Both the position numbers and the translations under genes were made by a program. Source: Planococcus halotolerans (GTDB lineage Bacteria; Bacillota; Bacilli; Bacillales_A; Planococcaceae). From it: a stretch of 64,000 nt of DNA. Positions 7,354-16,218 of the stretch are shown here, in pieces. The notes under the pieces are model-generated. The model was given only the letters and a program-made list of their open reading frames with translations, was not told the DNA's origin and made no database searches. The stretch covers positions 1 through 64,000 of the forward strand of contig NZ_QLZR01000002.1 of assembly GCF_003289955.1 (NCBI RefSeq), in the 5' to 3' direction. Position 1 is the stretch's first letter; each line of letters starts with the position of its first letter.

Positions 7354-8298
7354 TTAGTTAGTTAATCCTTCTAAAATCGTTTCAATGTTCCACTCCATCA
7401 TTTTCAGATAAGTGTCTCCGTCTTCTCCCGGCTTTCCGATGGAATCGGTAAATACTTTTCCTTTAATCTCAATACCGGTTTCTCGGGATACCATTTCCAT
7501 ACTGCGAGGATCGATACTTGTTTCTAAAAATAACCCTTGAATATCCTGTTCTTCGATAATCTCTAGAATGCGGGTAATCTGTTTTGGCGTACCTTGGTTT
7601 TCCTGGTTAATTTCCCAAATATATTCCGCTGTAAAATCATACGCTTGGCTAAAATATTTGAATGCGCCCTCACTTGTTACAAAAATACGGTCCTCTTTCG
7701 GAATTTCACTATATCGCTCGATAGCTTTTTGGTGAAGTGCTTCTAATTCTTTGATATAGCTTTCTGCATTTTTTTCGTATTCTTCTGCATGATCTGGATC
7801 AATTTCAATCAGCGCATCTCTTGCGTTTTCTGCATACTTAATCCCATTACGAATATCTAACCATGCATGGGGATCTTCTTCCCCTTCTTTCCCTTCAGTT
7901 GTTAGAAACATCGGCTCGACACCTTTGCTTAACCGGAAGACGGGCGCTTCAGCCCCGGCTTTGCCAGTCGTGCCCATCAATTTTTCAAACCAGGAATTAC
8001 CTGCTTCAAGGTTTAAGCCATTATAGAAGACGGCATCGGCGTCTGTCGTTTTTTGTACGTCCACTGGAAGGGGTTCGTATTCATGGGGATTGGAACCTAC
8101 TGGAGCCAAACTGTGAATCTCTATTCGATCTCCGCCTACATTTTTCACGATGTCATAAATAATGGAGTAAGTGGTAACTACCAGCAGTTTATCTTCGTTT
8201 GCATCTGCCGTTTTATTTTGATTCTGACTACTCGCACATCCTGTTAAACCAATCAGTAAAAACAAGCTAATAAATAAGAAAATTCTTTTCTTTGTCAT
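7354..8298 (-). CDS. mntA: Manganese/metal ABC transporter substrate-binding lipoprotein
   Basis: 314-residue cluster A-I binding protein (PsaA/MntA type) that captures Mn(II), or possibly Zn/Fe, outside the membrane. The lipobox LTGC has Cys21. The four metal ligands are in family positions: His72 (NPHEYEP), His144 (DPHAWLD), Glu210 (TSEGAF) and Asp285 (FTDSIG). The absence of a His-rich loop between the domains favours Mn over Zn. It is the last gene of the transporter operon, 29 bp after the permease gene, with mntR next. Confidence 0.92.
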   Translation of the reverse strand: MTKKRIFLFISLFLLIGLTGCASSQNQNKTADANEDKLLVVTTYSIIYDIVKNVGGDRIEIHSLAPVGSNPHEYEPLPVDVQKTTDADAVFYNGLNLEAGNSWFEKLMGTTGKAGAEAPVFRLSKGVEPMFLTTEGKEGEEDPHAWLDIRNGIKYAENARDALIEIDPDHAEEYEKNAESYIKELEALHQKAIERYSEIPKEDRIFVTSEGAFKYFSQAYDFTAEYIWEINQENQGTPKQITRILEIIEEQDIQGLFLETSIDPRSMEMVSRETGIEIKGKVFTDSIGKPGEDGDTYLKMMEWNIETILEGLTN

Positions 8299-8327
8299 GC
8301 GTATTCTCCTCTTCTTCGGATATTTTA

Positions 8328-9185
8328 TTATTGTAAAGCAAGTCGATTTTTCTTATCATTTAATTTTTTCCATAAAATTCCTTGTTTTGGGGAAAAAAGA
8401 AAAGCCACAAAAAACAAAGCTGTCGCCGAAAGGACGATCGTGGCCCCTGAGGCCAAATTATAAGTAAAACTGAAATACAGACCGATCACCGAAGCGCTTG
8501 CTCCGATTGCGGCAGAAAGAAAAATCATCACCGACAAACGATCGGTCAGCAAATAGGCTGTTGCAGCCGGGGTAATCAGCATGGCGACTACCAGCACGAT
8601 ACCGACCGTCTGCAAGGAAGCTACTGTAACCATAGTCAAAAGTGTCATCAAAAAATAATGGATCAGCCTTACCGGTAGGCCGTATACCTCCGCCATGGTC
8701 GGATCGAAAGAAGTGACAAGAAGTTCTTTGTAAAATACATAAACAGAAATTAATACAATTAGTCCGATAATCAGTGTAATCCACACATCCGAAGGCCGGA
8801 CCGCCAAGACGTTACCAAACAAAATATGATACAAATCCGTGCTGCTTTCGAGCACGGTTATGAGAATAACGCCTAAAGCAAAGGCAGCGGTGAACATAAT
8901 GCCGATGGATGTATCCTGTTTAATACGGCTATTTTGGCTTACAAAGCCTATTCCTATTGCTGTTACTACACCTGTAAAAACGGCACCGAAGAAAAAATTG
9001 ATTCCCAGTGCATAGGATATGGCCACCCCTGGCAATACTGCGTGTGAGATAGCATCACCCATAAGAGCCATTCCTCTTAAAATAATGAAACAGCCGATAA
9101 CTCCGCAAACAATACCCACTATAATTGAAGTTAAAAGCGCCTTTTGCAGAAAATCATATTGAATAAGTCCTTCAATAAAGGCCAT
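8328..9185 (-). CDS. mntC: Manganese/metal ABC transporter permease
   Basis: 285-residue ABC-3 family membrane protein with eight to nine predicted hydrophobic segments, forming the channel of the Mn transporter. The family signature region (GDAISHAVLPGVAISY, about 43-58) is intact. Its start codon lies one base from the end of the ATPase gene, so translation is probably coupled. Length is normal for the family. Confidence 0.92.
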   Translation of the reverse strand: MAFIEGLIQYDFLQKALLTSIIVGIVCGVIGCFIILRGMALMGDAISHAVLPGVAISYALGINFFFGAVFTGVVTAIGIGFVSQNSRIKQDTSIGIMFTAAFALGVILITVLESSTDLYHILFGNVLAVRPSDVWITLIIGLIVLISVYVFYKELLVTSFDPTMAEVYGLPVRLIHYFLMTLLTMVTVASLQTVGIVLVVAMLITPAATAYLLTDRLSVMIFLSAAIGASASVIGLYFSFTYNLASGATIVLSATALFFVAFLFSPKQGILWKKLNDKKNRLALQ

Positions 9186-9186
9186 A

Positions 9187-9927
9187 TTAGTTCACCCCTG
9201 CTTCGCGTAAAAAAGATAATTCTCTTTCATAGGCTTTCAACATAATCTCCGGACGCATGACTTCACTAGGCTTCCCGGCATGAATCACGTGTTTGTTCAG
9301 TAAAAGCAGTTCATCGAAATACTCAGTTGCTTTGCTTAAATCATGATGAACAACCACCACTGTTTTCCCTTGATTACGCAAATCTTTCAAGAGGTCAACA
9401 ATCGTTTCTTCGCTGGCTATGTCAATACCAACAAATGGTTCATCCAAAAAGAAAAGAGCGGCATTTTGCGCAAGTGCCCTAGCGAGAAAGACACGCTGCT
9501 GTTGTCCTCCCGACAGTTCGCCTATCTGTCGATTATAAAAATGTTCCATTCCCACCTTTTCCAAACACTCGTAGGCTAAGTCCCTTTCTTTTTTCTTCGG
9601 GCGCTTAAAGATTCCTATCTTGGGATATGTGCCCATCAAGACGGTGTCTAGAACATGGATAGGGAAATCCCAATCAAACTCGCTTCGTTGTGGTACATAT
9701 GCGATTCTTTTACGGTTTTCTTCTAATGTTTTTCCAAATATCTCTATACTTCCTTTATCGATTGATACCAATTTCAACAATGCTTTTAATAAAGTCGATT
9801 TTCCAGCACCGTTTGGTCCGATAATCCCTAAGACGTTTCCTGATTCAACTGTTAAATTAATTCCACTGATGGCTGATTTACCGTGATAAGAAACATGAAC
9901 ATCATTTAATACAAGCGCAGAAACCAT
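9187..9927 (-). CDS. mntB: Manganese/metal ABC transporter ATP-binding protein
   Basis: 246-residue ABC ATPase that powers metal import. Walker A GPNGAGKST is at about 37-45, the signature LSGGQQQR at about 140-147, Walker B FFLDEP at about 160-165, and the switch His is in VVHHD. The frame opens at 9945, but AGGAGG seven bases before the ATG at 9927 sets the start. It is the first gene of the mntBCA operon; a MntR-like box lies about 45 bp upstream. Confidence 0.92.
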   Translation of the reverse strand: MVSALVLNDVHVSYHGKSAISGINLTVESGNVLGIIGPNGAGKSTLLKALLKLVSIDKGSIEIFGKTLEENRKRIAYVPQRSEFDWDFPIHVLDTVLMGTYPKIGIFKRPKKKERDLAYECLEKVGMEHFYNRQIGELSGGQQQRVFLARALAQNAALFFLDEPFVGIDIASEETIVDLLKDLRNQGKTVVVVHHDLSKATEYFDELLLLNKHVIHAGKPSEVMRPEIMLKAYERELSFLREAGVN

Positions 9928-9966
9928 ATGATTCCCTCCTAACATTATTTTTCGTAAGTAAAATTA

Positions 9967-9987
9967 TTTTTCCCTAAGGAAACTTTT
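9967..9987. promoter_or_regulatory. Candidate MntR operator
   Basis: TTTTTCCCTAAGGAAACTTTTT is an imperfect palindrome (TTTCC-CTAA-GGAAA) that resembles the B. subtilis mntH operator (TTTTGCCTTAAGGAAAAC as I recall). It lies directly before mntB, and mntR is in the same cluster. Confidence 0.65.
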
Positions 9988-10107
9988 TCTTAGTTTATAC
10001 TTTTTACTGAGTATTGTAAATAGTAATGAATTTAAAAATGATAAATTTTTAAAAACAAATTAACTCTCTCTTAAGTAAAAGCTTTAGGATTGATGATATA
10101 TCGAAAA

Positions 10108-10220
10108 AACGCTTGTACAAAAAGAAAGGAAGAAAAGAAGCTCTAATTGAGCATCTTCTCTTCCTTTCTTTTTGTAGGGGTAGGTTTTCTTCCTTCCGAT
10201 AACCTCATGATATGTAAATT
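10108..10220 (-). repeat. Intergenic element copy D (hairpin plus tail)
   Basis: A long hairpin at 10116-10174 (arms ACAAAAAGAAAGGAAG and CTTCCTTTCTTTTTGT with a GAAGCTC/GAGCATC inner stem) is followed by the tail GATAACCTCATGATATGTAA at 10198-10217. On the minus strand the order is tail, hairpin with T-rich end, so it terminates the ysnE-like gene. Confidence 0.75.
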
Positions 10221-10297
10221 AACGAAGCTTTGAAGTAAGTTTCTAGATAATTACCTTCAAAACCTTACTTTAAAATTTATAAACAGTACTCTAAAAC

Positions 10298-10753
10298 CTA
10301 TAATTTAAGAGTCATAAAGATGTTAAAGTCGCTTCTTTTATAACTAGCGAACGGCTCACAGTATTCAAATCCGAATTTTTTATATAAGTTAATTGCTGGT
10401 CCGAAAATTTCCGTCGGTCCAGTTTCTAAGCTTATTCTATTATACCCACGTGACGTTGCTTCCTTAATTATATGATCAACCATTTTGGCGGCTACGCCTT
10501 TTTTTAGATGAACTGGCGAAGTTTTTAAGGATTTTAGCTCACCATGTTGAGGATCGATTTCGTGAAGAGCCCCGAATCCTAAAAGTTCATGATTTTCCCA
10601 GGCACTCCAAAAAGTGATATCCGGTTTCTTTAACCCTTCAAGATCAAGTGCATATTTACTTTCAGGAGGACTCTGCTGACTCATACTATTTATATGTTCC
10701 CCAAGCAATTGTTTGACCGCAGAATTTGTCAGATTGTCTACTTTAATTTCCAT
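10298..10753 (-). CDS. ysnE: GNAT N-acetyltransferase, YsnE-like
   Basis: 151 residues spanning the whole GNAT fold. The acetyl-CoA loop LKKGVAAKMV is near residues 84-93, and characteristic segments of the YsnE group are present (SPPESKYAL, ITFWSAWE, GELKS, SLETGP, YKKFGFEYCEPFA). YsnE of B. subtilis has been linked to indole-acetate production, but the substrate is uncertain and I infer only the acetyltransferase class. It is a single gene flanked on both sides by copies of the recurring intergenic element. Confidence 0.82.
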   Translation of the reverse strand: MEIKVDNLTNSAVKQLLGEHINSMSQQSPPESKYALDLEGLKKPDITFWSAWENHELLGFGALHEIDPQHGELKSLKTSPVHLKKGVAAKMVDHIIKEATSRGYNRISLETGPTEIFGPAINLYKKFGFEYCEPFASYKRSDFNIFMTLKL

Positions 10754-10849
10754 TTATATCCCTTCTTTCATTTTCTATGGATTATATTATACTCTTCCAT
10801 GAACCTCGTTAAATAAAATTATTAAAAAGCTTGTCATTAAAAGTATATT

Positions 10850-10930
10850 CTTTCGTAGAAGTACACTTCTGCGAACAAAAAAGAAGAAACTCAGTGTTAA
10901 GTTCCTTTCTTATAATCCTTCATATATACT
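10850..10930 (-). repeat. Intergenic element copy E
   Basis: Palindrome TTCGTAGAAGTACACTTCTGCGAA-like (10851-10875), then a shorter hairpin AAGAAGAAACTCA / AAGTTCCTTTCTT (10881-10911) and TATAATCCTTCATATA tail. It lies between two GNAT genes. Confidence 0.65.
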
Positions 10931-10947
10931 CAATCAAAAAGCTTAAA

Positions 10948-11508
10948 TTAAATAGTGCTTAACTTCTCCCATTCTTCTCTCAACATGCCCATTTTGATGG
11001 CATCAAAATACTGTCCTTCTACCGTTCGGGCATTTCTAATACATGCCTCCACCGTCATCCCTATTCTTTCAGCCACTATCATCATTCGTTCGTTTCCAGA
11101 CCAGGTCGACATCCCAAGCCTATGCAAGTCGGTCGATTCAAAAAGGAAATCAATCCATAGCTTGTAGGCTTCAGTGCCATATCCGCCATTCCAATAATCT
11201 TTATCGTAAATCACAATTCCGGTCTCGAGCCAGTTCGTATTCTTATCTATCCAGTAAGCTCCCACATAGCCAACCACTTTTCCCTCAGCTCTTATCACGA
11301 GGGAAGCTGGAACTCCTGTTGCAATCTCCTCTTCATTCAACCAATGATTACGGTGTTCTTCCTTGGTCATTCGCTTTTCCGGTATGTAAGGTCCATTCCA
11401 TTTTTTCGCTTCTTGTTCCTTTTCTTCAAATCTCCAAAAATACAGTTCATCCGTGTTTTCTTCCGTATTTTCTATTAACTCAATTTTTGTTCCAACTATT
11501 TCTCTCAT
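10948..11508 (-). CDS. GNAT N-acetyltransferase (RimJ/RimL-like)
   Basis: 186 residues. The acetyl-CoA binding region is NGGYGTEAYKLW (about 107-118), followed by HRLGMSTWSGNERMM, typical of the RimJ/RimL group that acetylates protein N-termini or small amines. The substrate is unknown. The ribosome binding site is weak: AGAGAGG lies some 14 bases before the ATG, so the start may be off by a few codons. It is monocistronic. Confidence 0.8.
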   Translation of the reverse strand: MREIVGTKIELIENTEENTDELYFWRFEEKEQEAKKWNGPYIPEKRMTKEEHRNHWLNEEEIATGVPASLVIRAEGKVVGYVGAYWIDKNTNWLETGIVIYDKDYWNGGYGTEAYKLWIDFLFESTDLHRLGMSTWSGNERMMIVAERIGMTVEACIRNARTVEGQYFDAIKMGMLREEWEKLSTI

Positions 11509-11645
11509 GGTGATGGCTCAGCCTCTCTTCCTGTAATCATAAATCTTTTTCATTAACCCATTCGAATAAAATTGCACTGTTTGCTTTCTATTAGAAATTA
11601 TTATTTTCGTTTTGTTAAAGCTCTATCGCTTATTAAGGCAACTAC

Positions 11646-12539
11646 TTATTTTGCAAGTTGATAGAGTCGGTTAAACTTCTTTAACGCTGTATCCCAGTTA
11701 ATTTGATGATTATGATTTACCGCATACAGCAGCTCATGGAAAACGGGCTGTAATCCATAGAAGGTTTTAACTCGATTCAGTAAGGCTTCTTTGTTTTCGG
11801 TACTGCGGTACCACCTCAAGACATCTTTTGTAAACTCAAGCCCAAAATCCCAGTACAGTCCTGCAAAATCGAAGGCCGGATCCCCTAGTTGGGCATCTGT
11901 GAAATCAATTATTCCATTAATGCATTCTTTTTCATGATTATAAATGATATTTGCGGCGGTTAAGTCTCCGTGTATGATCGTCTTTTTATTTGTCAATGCA
12001 GGCAGTCTTTCAAGAAATTCTGAGAACAGTTCACTAATTTTATGTTGTTGGCCAGAAGCTAAAAATGGAAAAACATCCCTTTCGACCATTGCGTATAAGT
12101 TTTCCCAGTATTTCAAAGAGTGAGTCGTTCCTACATTCGAATGATGAAGCTTTGATAACTCTATACTATGTAACTTAGTTAAAAAATCACCAATTCCTTT
12201 GGCGTTAAACGGGTTATCACGAAGCTTACTAACTGGAAATTCACTCAAAGAGCTGCCTTTCATGAAATCATATTTAACCCCTTTCAAGGCATTATTTCTG
12301 TACAAATACTCATAAGAAGGAAGAAACAATAAAGGCTTTTGGGTTTTTAGTATTTCTAATATTTTTCCTTCATCTTCGATTTTAGACAAGAGTTCATCTG
12401 ATTTAGGGAACCTGAAGACGATTTCTTCATTTACAATTAAAATGTCATTATCCCAACCGATGCTGTTTGTTTGCACTTTATTTAGTGGTAAATCAGGGAA
12501 CTTATTTTCTACAAAAACTAACATTTCGTCTTTGGTCAT
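11646..12539 (-). CDS. Aminoglycoside phosphotransferase-family kinase
   Basis: 297 residues with the APH protein-kinase-like fold. The catalytic loop HGDLTAANI is at 190-198 with the Asp base at 192, and the metal-binding IDFTDAQLGDP is at 211-221. The N-terminal half shows a nucleotide-binding lobe with VFRFPKS. The family includes aminoglycoside kinases and many enzymes with other small substrates; nothing here shows which. It is a lone gene in the array. Confidence 0.82.
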   Translation of the reverse strand: MTKDEMLVFVENKFPDLPLNKVQTNSIGWDNDILIVNEEIVFRFPKSDELLSKIEDEGKILEILKTQKPLLFLPSYEYLYRNNALKGVKYDFMKGSSLSEFPVSKLRDNPFNAKGIGDFLTKLHSIELSKLHHSNVGTTHSLKYWENLYAMVERDVFPFLASGQQHKISELFSEFLERLPALTNKKTIIHGDLTAANIIYNHEKECINGIIDFTDAQLGDPAFDFAGLYWDFGLEFTKDVLRWYRSTENKEALLNRVKTFYGLQPVFHELLYAVNHNHQINWDTALKKFNRLYQLAK

Positions 12540-12569
12540 AAGCGTCTCCCTCCATATTTAAGCCCCCTT

Positions 12570-12594
12570 CTGATAATGCACGACATGTAAACTC
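12570..12594. repeat. Intergenic tail motif without hairpin
   Basis: CTGATAATGCACGACATGTA followed by AACT, a tail of the recurring intergenic element on its own, between the APH gene and the Nudix gene. Confidence 0.45.
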
Positions 12595-12604
12595 TAGCCA
12601 CTGT

Positions 12605-13057
12605 TTACTTAATTAGTTGGTCAATAAATGGAGTTATGTAACTTTGGTATTCTTCCGTCAATCCAGCAGGCAGTGAATCCAACTTAAAGAACTGCATTTC
12701 AACGGATTCAGTTTCATCTACTTGGATCTCGCCTGTTACATCATCAGATAGAAAAACAGCCGTTACAGAATACAATTCATCCCCGTTCGCAACTCTAAAG
12801 AAGTAGTCCGGCCCTGAAAACACGCCTAACTGTTTCAATTCGCCAATGTCTAGTCCGGTTTCTTCTTTTACTTCTCTTCTTGCCGTGTCTTCCAAGCTTT
12901 CTCCTAACTCCATTAACCCGCCTGGCAAACCCCACCCACCATCGTTTCGATGCTGCAGAAGCAGTTCATTCTTTTGATTGACGATTAAGACAACCGAACC
13001 CGCCAGTATCAGAGGTCTATGGCCCACCAAAGCCCTTAGTTCTTTTACATACTCCAT
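12605..13057 (-). CDS. Nudix hydrolase
   Basis: 150 residues. A complete Nudix box (GX5EX7REVKEETGL) spans about 46-68 and binds the catalytic divalent metal. The short N-terminal VGHRPLILAGSVVLIV strand resembles the mutT-like group of Bacillus. The substrate, a nucleoside diphosphate linked to another group, cannot be told from sequence. AGGAAAG precedes the ATG. Confidence 0.85.
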   Translation of the reverse strand: MEYVKELRALVGHRPLILAGSVVLIVNQKNELLLQHRNDGGWGLPGGLMELGESLEDTARREVKEETGLDIGELKQLGVFSGPDYFFRVANGDELYSVTAVFLSDDVTGEIQVDETESVEMQFFKLDSLPAGLTEEYQSYITPFIDQLIK

Positions 13058-13170
13058 GAAGCTTTCCTCCCTTTCGTTTTTTAATTTCTACCTCTAAAAC
13101 CTGTAGGGTTTGATGCCGACTTTACTGGCTGTCTTTTTAAATGCTATCAAATTACGCTGACAGCTTATCG

Positions 13171-13899
13171 TTATGAATACATTCGAAGGATGATTTCTTT
13201 CCTCGGTACTGAACTATTGGTTAAGTCATGAACATATTTCTCTAAATCATAAGGGACATTAATTTGAGAAATGTGATAGCCGTTTGTATCAACCTCAATG
13301 ATTCCATAACGAGCAAATGCTTTACTGGAATACCCGAGAGAGCCTGTATTATAGAAAGTTGTATTGTTACAGGTAAATAGATGATGGCTATGATCATGCC
13401 CAAAGCAAACCAACTCAGTGTTTTCCAACCCTTGAAGGTGAGTGAAATTTTCTACTGAAGGCACACCCAGTTGGTCAAATGGATCTTTGTTGATAGGGTC
13501 GTTAGATGAAGACGGATTCATCGGATAATGAATGAATTGTATACTATGTTCATCAAAGGTTTTATTTAGTTGACGAGGTAATTTTGATATTTTCTCTATA
13601 AATTCGTCCTTTAGTCTACTCGCAATCCACTCATGATGCGGTTTCACGTTGACTCTGCTTTTAGGGTAAGGTTCGTTAGTAAGAACAGCTAAAATGGATT
13701 CCTCGTGGTTTCCTGTAATCATTTGCATATTATCTGTTGCAAATAATGCTTCCAGAACTTCATTCGAAAAAGGGCCTATTCCAATCATGTCGCCAAGGCA
13801 GTATACAGAATCGATCGCTTTCTCTTTCATATCCTCTAAAACAGCTTCAAGTGCATAGATGTTCCCGTGTATATCCGAGACTATCGCAATTCTAGTCAT
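13171..13899 (-). CDS. Calcineurin-like metallophosphoesterase
   Basis: 242 residues of the YfcE/PrpE-like phosphoesterase type. Metal ligands are visible: Asp9 and His11 (SDIHGN), Asp37 (LGDMIG), Asn and His of GNHEE (about 63-67), the HYP histidine (about 123-124) and the final GHDHSHH (about 167-173). The substrate is unknown; related proteins hydrolyse nucleotides or phosphoproteins. Stands alone on the minus strand. Confidence 0.85.
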   Translation of the reverse strand: MTRIAIVSDIHGNIYALEAVLEDMKEKAIDSVYCLGDMIGIGPFSNEVLEALFATDNMQMITGNHEESILAVLTNEPYPKSRVNVKPHHEWIASRLKDEFIEKISKLPRQLNKTFDEHSIQFIHYPMNPSSSNDPINKDPFDQLGVPSVENFTHLQGLENTELVCFGHDHSHHLFTCNNTTFYNTGSLGYSSKAFARYGIIEVDTNGYHISQINVPYDLEKYVHDLTNSSVPRKEIILRMYS

Positions 13900-14040
13900 T
13901 TAAGCCTCCAAACTAATACTTTTTTTTTAAGGATTTTTTTTACTCATCATTTTAAAAGTTACAATAACTCTCTAATATGTATAGCCATCTTCCACACTTA
14001 GCGCTTCAAGAGAATGTAACTGAATTATGCTGAAAGGACA

Positions 14041-14472
14041 TCACACAAAATTCTTTTTGAAATAAGTCGCGGATTCGCTATACCCGATTGCTTTATAGAA
14101 TTGGTCGGCTCTTCTCGTGGCTAAAGCGATTAATTTTGCTCCTCGGGCTTTCGACTGTTTCTCTGCTTCTTCCATCAAGTGCTTTCCAATAGATTGTCCT
14201 CTATATTCTTCCAATACGAACAACTCTTCTACCCAACTGATGATGCCATTCGCATAAAATGCGGGGTGATGCAAGACAAAAACATATCCGATCAGTTGTT
14301 GATCCTTTTCCGCAACCAACATGTCTGCATTTGGATCCTCAACTATAGATTTGAAAACTGAGGAAAAGTCCGCTTCGTTCACTTCAAAGCTGGTGGCTAA
14401 GCTCTTTGCTAACGGGTATACCTCTTGTCTGTCGCTCTCAACGGCTTTTCGATAGATGATGTGAGTGGTCAT
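14041..14472 (-). CDS. GNAT N-acetyltransferase (intact paralogue)
   Basis: 143 residues. The acetyl-CoA loop is EEYRGQSIGKHLM (about 88-100), followed by RGAKLIALATRRADQFYKAIGY. It is closely similar to the broken copy at 21094-21537; the two share TSFEVNE, GYVFVLHHPAFYANG and ISWVEELFV. The substrate is unknown. One of at least five GNAT genes in the first 23 kb. Confidence 0.82.
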   Translation of the reverse strand: MTTHIIYRKAVESDRQEVYPLAKSLATSFEVNEADFSSVFKSIVEDPNADMLVAEKDQQLIGYVFVLHHPAFYANGIISWVEELFVLEEYRGQSIGKHLMEEAEKQSKARGAKLIALATRRADQFYKAIGYSESATYFKKNFV

Positions 14473-14541
14473 GTAAATCCCCTTTTCCTGCTTTCCAAAT
14501 TTTTGATACCAATTAATTTAAACCTTTTACGAATCTACCAC

Positions 14542-15462
14542 TCATTCATAACCGCTTAATTTGTTGTACCATTTGGGCTGCAACCGATTGAAGTAATCAT
14601 GATCATCCAAAAATACTTCGATTTTCTGCAGCATATCATCCATTTCTTCCGGAATGGTATTCAAGGTCCAAATGACGGATGAAAACACACACATGGCCAT
14701 ATAAAGCGAATACAGCTGCCAAAATTCTTCGCCGGGTTCTTCGCCTTGAAAATATCCCTTTATTTGCCCTCTTGAGAATGGAACGCTGATTCCTCTGCTA
14801 AAGCCGATCTTCAGGAACTCATGAATGGGATCTCCCCAATCGTATCTGTCAAAATCAATAACGCCCGCCAGCTTTTTATTCTTCACAATGAGGTTTCCAA
14901 GATGAAAGTCATCATGCTGAAACAGGTTCGGCCGCTGTTCCATCAGGTGAATGTTCTCATCGATAAAGTCCATGATTTGTTTATCGTTATTCACCTTTAT
15001 CCCACAGGATGAATAGGCATCCAAGTACTTCTGATATTTCTCTATTTTTCTAAAATGCCAAGGAGTGATCGTTTCAGGTGCCGCATATTGATGCATTTTC
15101 TTCAGTTCTTTCCCCGCTGCTATCCCCAGGTCATATTGTTCTTGTTCACTATAAGCGGAGATTTCCTCTCCTGCATCATTACCTTCTATATAAGACGTGA
15201 TCATATATCCCTTTTCTAGCGTCTTTCCAATCGCTAGTGGTTTTAAACTGGCAACACCATAGTCTTGCATCTTTTTCAGAAGCGCGTATTCAATTTTTTT
15301 GGCTTCCAGCTGTTCTGGCTTGAAAATTCGCAGAAACAACTTATCATGACCGTCCGGCATATGGACAAGGTATTTTTCATCGGAGGAAAACCCCTTGTGT
15401 ATCGGCACGACTTTATGGCATTCCCTTATATGAGGAATTTGTTCAGCTAGAGTTACAGGCAT
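14542..15462 (-). CDS. APH-family phosphotransferase (kinase-like)
   Basis: 306 residues. The catalytic loop HDDFHLGN is at 183-190 and the metal loop VIDFDRYDWGDP at 201-212, both complete. The N-terminal lobe contains KYLVHMPDGHDKLFLRIF. It belongs to the group of Bacillus APH-like enzymes whose substrates may be antibiotics or cell metabolites; distant from the other APH-type gene at 11646. Confidence 0.82.
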   Translation of the reverse strand: MPVTLAEQIPHIRECHKVVPIHKGFSSDEKYLVHMPDGHDKLFLRIFKPEQLEAKKIEYALLKKMQDYGVASLKPLAIGKTLEKGYMITSYIEGNDAGEEISAYSEQEQYDLGIAAGKELKKMHQYAAPETITPWHFRKIEKYQKYLDAYSSCGIKVNNDKQIMDFIDENIHLMEQRPNLFQHDDFHLGNLIVKNKKLAGVIDFDRYDWGDPIHEFLKIGFSRGISVPFSRGQIKGYFQGEEPGEEFWQLYSLYMAMCVFSSVIWTLNTIPEEMDDMLQKIEVFLDDHDYFNRLQPKWYNKLSGYE

Positions 15463-15547
15463 TTTCTCACCCCTATTTCTTTATCATCTTCCTGACTTAG
15501 TTAGCTTGTCTCAATTACCGTTTTAAAAGAATCGGACTTGGTTCAAC

Positions 15548-16060
15548 TTATTTTATAACGAAGTCTGCTAATTTCTCACAAAATAGTTGGTACCTCTCCC
15601 ATACCGGAGGAACGATTTGACCGGCATTGTTCATTTCTATTAACTCTGTCGACGTAACCAACCTAGCAGCGTTCACCTCTCCTGCCTGCAGTGTTAACTC
15701 GTGAATGTTGATATGTTCAGAGCTGACCCAAAGATAGCAGTCTAAAAAAGAATTCTCCCGCTTTATTTCGCCCAAATACTGAAGATCTTCAGACTTCACA
15801 AGCAAACCAGTTTCCTCCGCGAGTTCCCGAGTGGCCCCTTCCATACTCTTTTCTCCTCCATGAACCGCACCGCCTGTGCTTTCCCAAAGCAATGGATAGG
15901 ACTTGAACGGAGAACGTTGAGTCAAAAGGATCCTCCCGTCTTTATTAATCGTGAAAACTTCCACAGAGACATGATATTCACCAGGCATTAATTCTTTTCC
16001 TTTAACATGCAGTTTCCCTATCGGGTTTCTATATTCGTCGACTAAATCCCATATTTCCAT
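15548..16060 (-). CDS. Nudix hydrolase (IPP isomerase/YfcD-like)
   Basis: 170 residues from the ATG at 16060 (MEIWDLVDEYRNPIG), which has GGAG eight bases upstream and matches the usual family start; a longer form from 16087 is possible. The Nudix box is at about 63-85 (GGAVHGGEKSMEGATRELAE, then ETGL). The N-terminal strand RILLTQRSP and WESTGG pattern is that of the isopentenyl-diphosphate isomerase-like Nudix group. The substrate is unknown. Confidence 0.8.
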   Translation of the reverse strand: MEIWDLVDEYRNPIGKLHVKGKELMPGEYHVSVEVFTINKDGRILLTQRSPFKSYPLLWESTGGAVHGGEKSMEGATRELAEETGLLVKSEDLQYLGEIKRENSFLDCYLWVSSEHINIHELTLQAGEVNAARLVTSTELIEMNNAGQIVPPVWERYQLFCEKLADFVIK

Positions 16061-16218
16061 TCCAATTGCTCCATTCCACAGTCTCATTGGTTATCCCTAA
16101 CTATTATGATCCATTATTTTCAATACATCTGCTTGTCTTCTCCCCAATTGTATTAAAACAATTCCATGTAATCTGTCGATATGCAAACTGCATACCTTGC
16201 CTTTTCTAAAAGCAGAGA

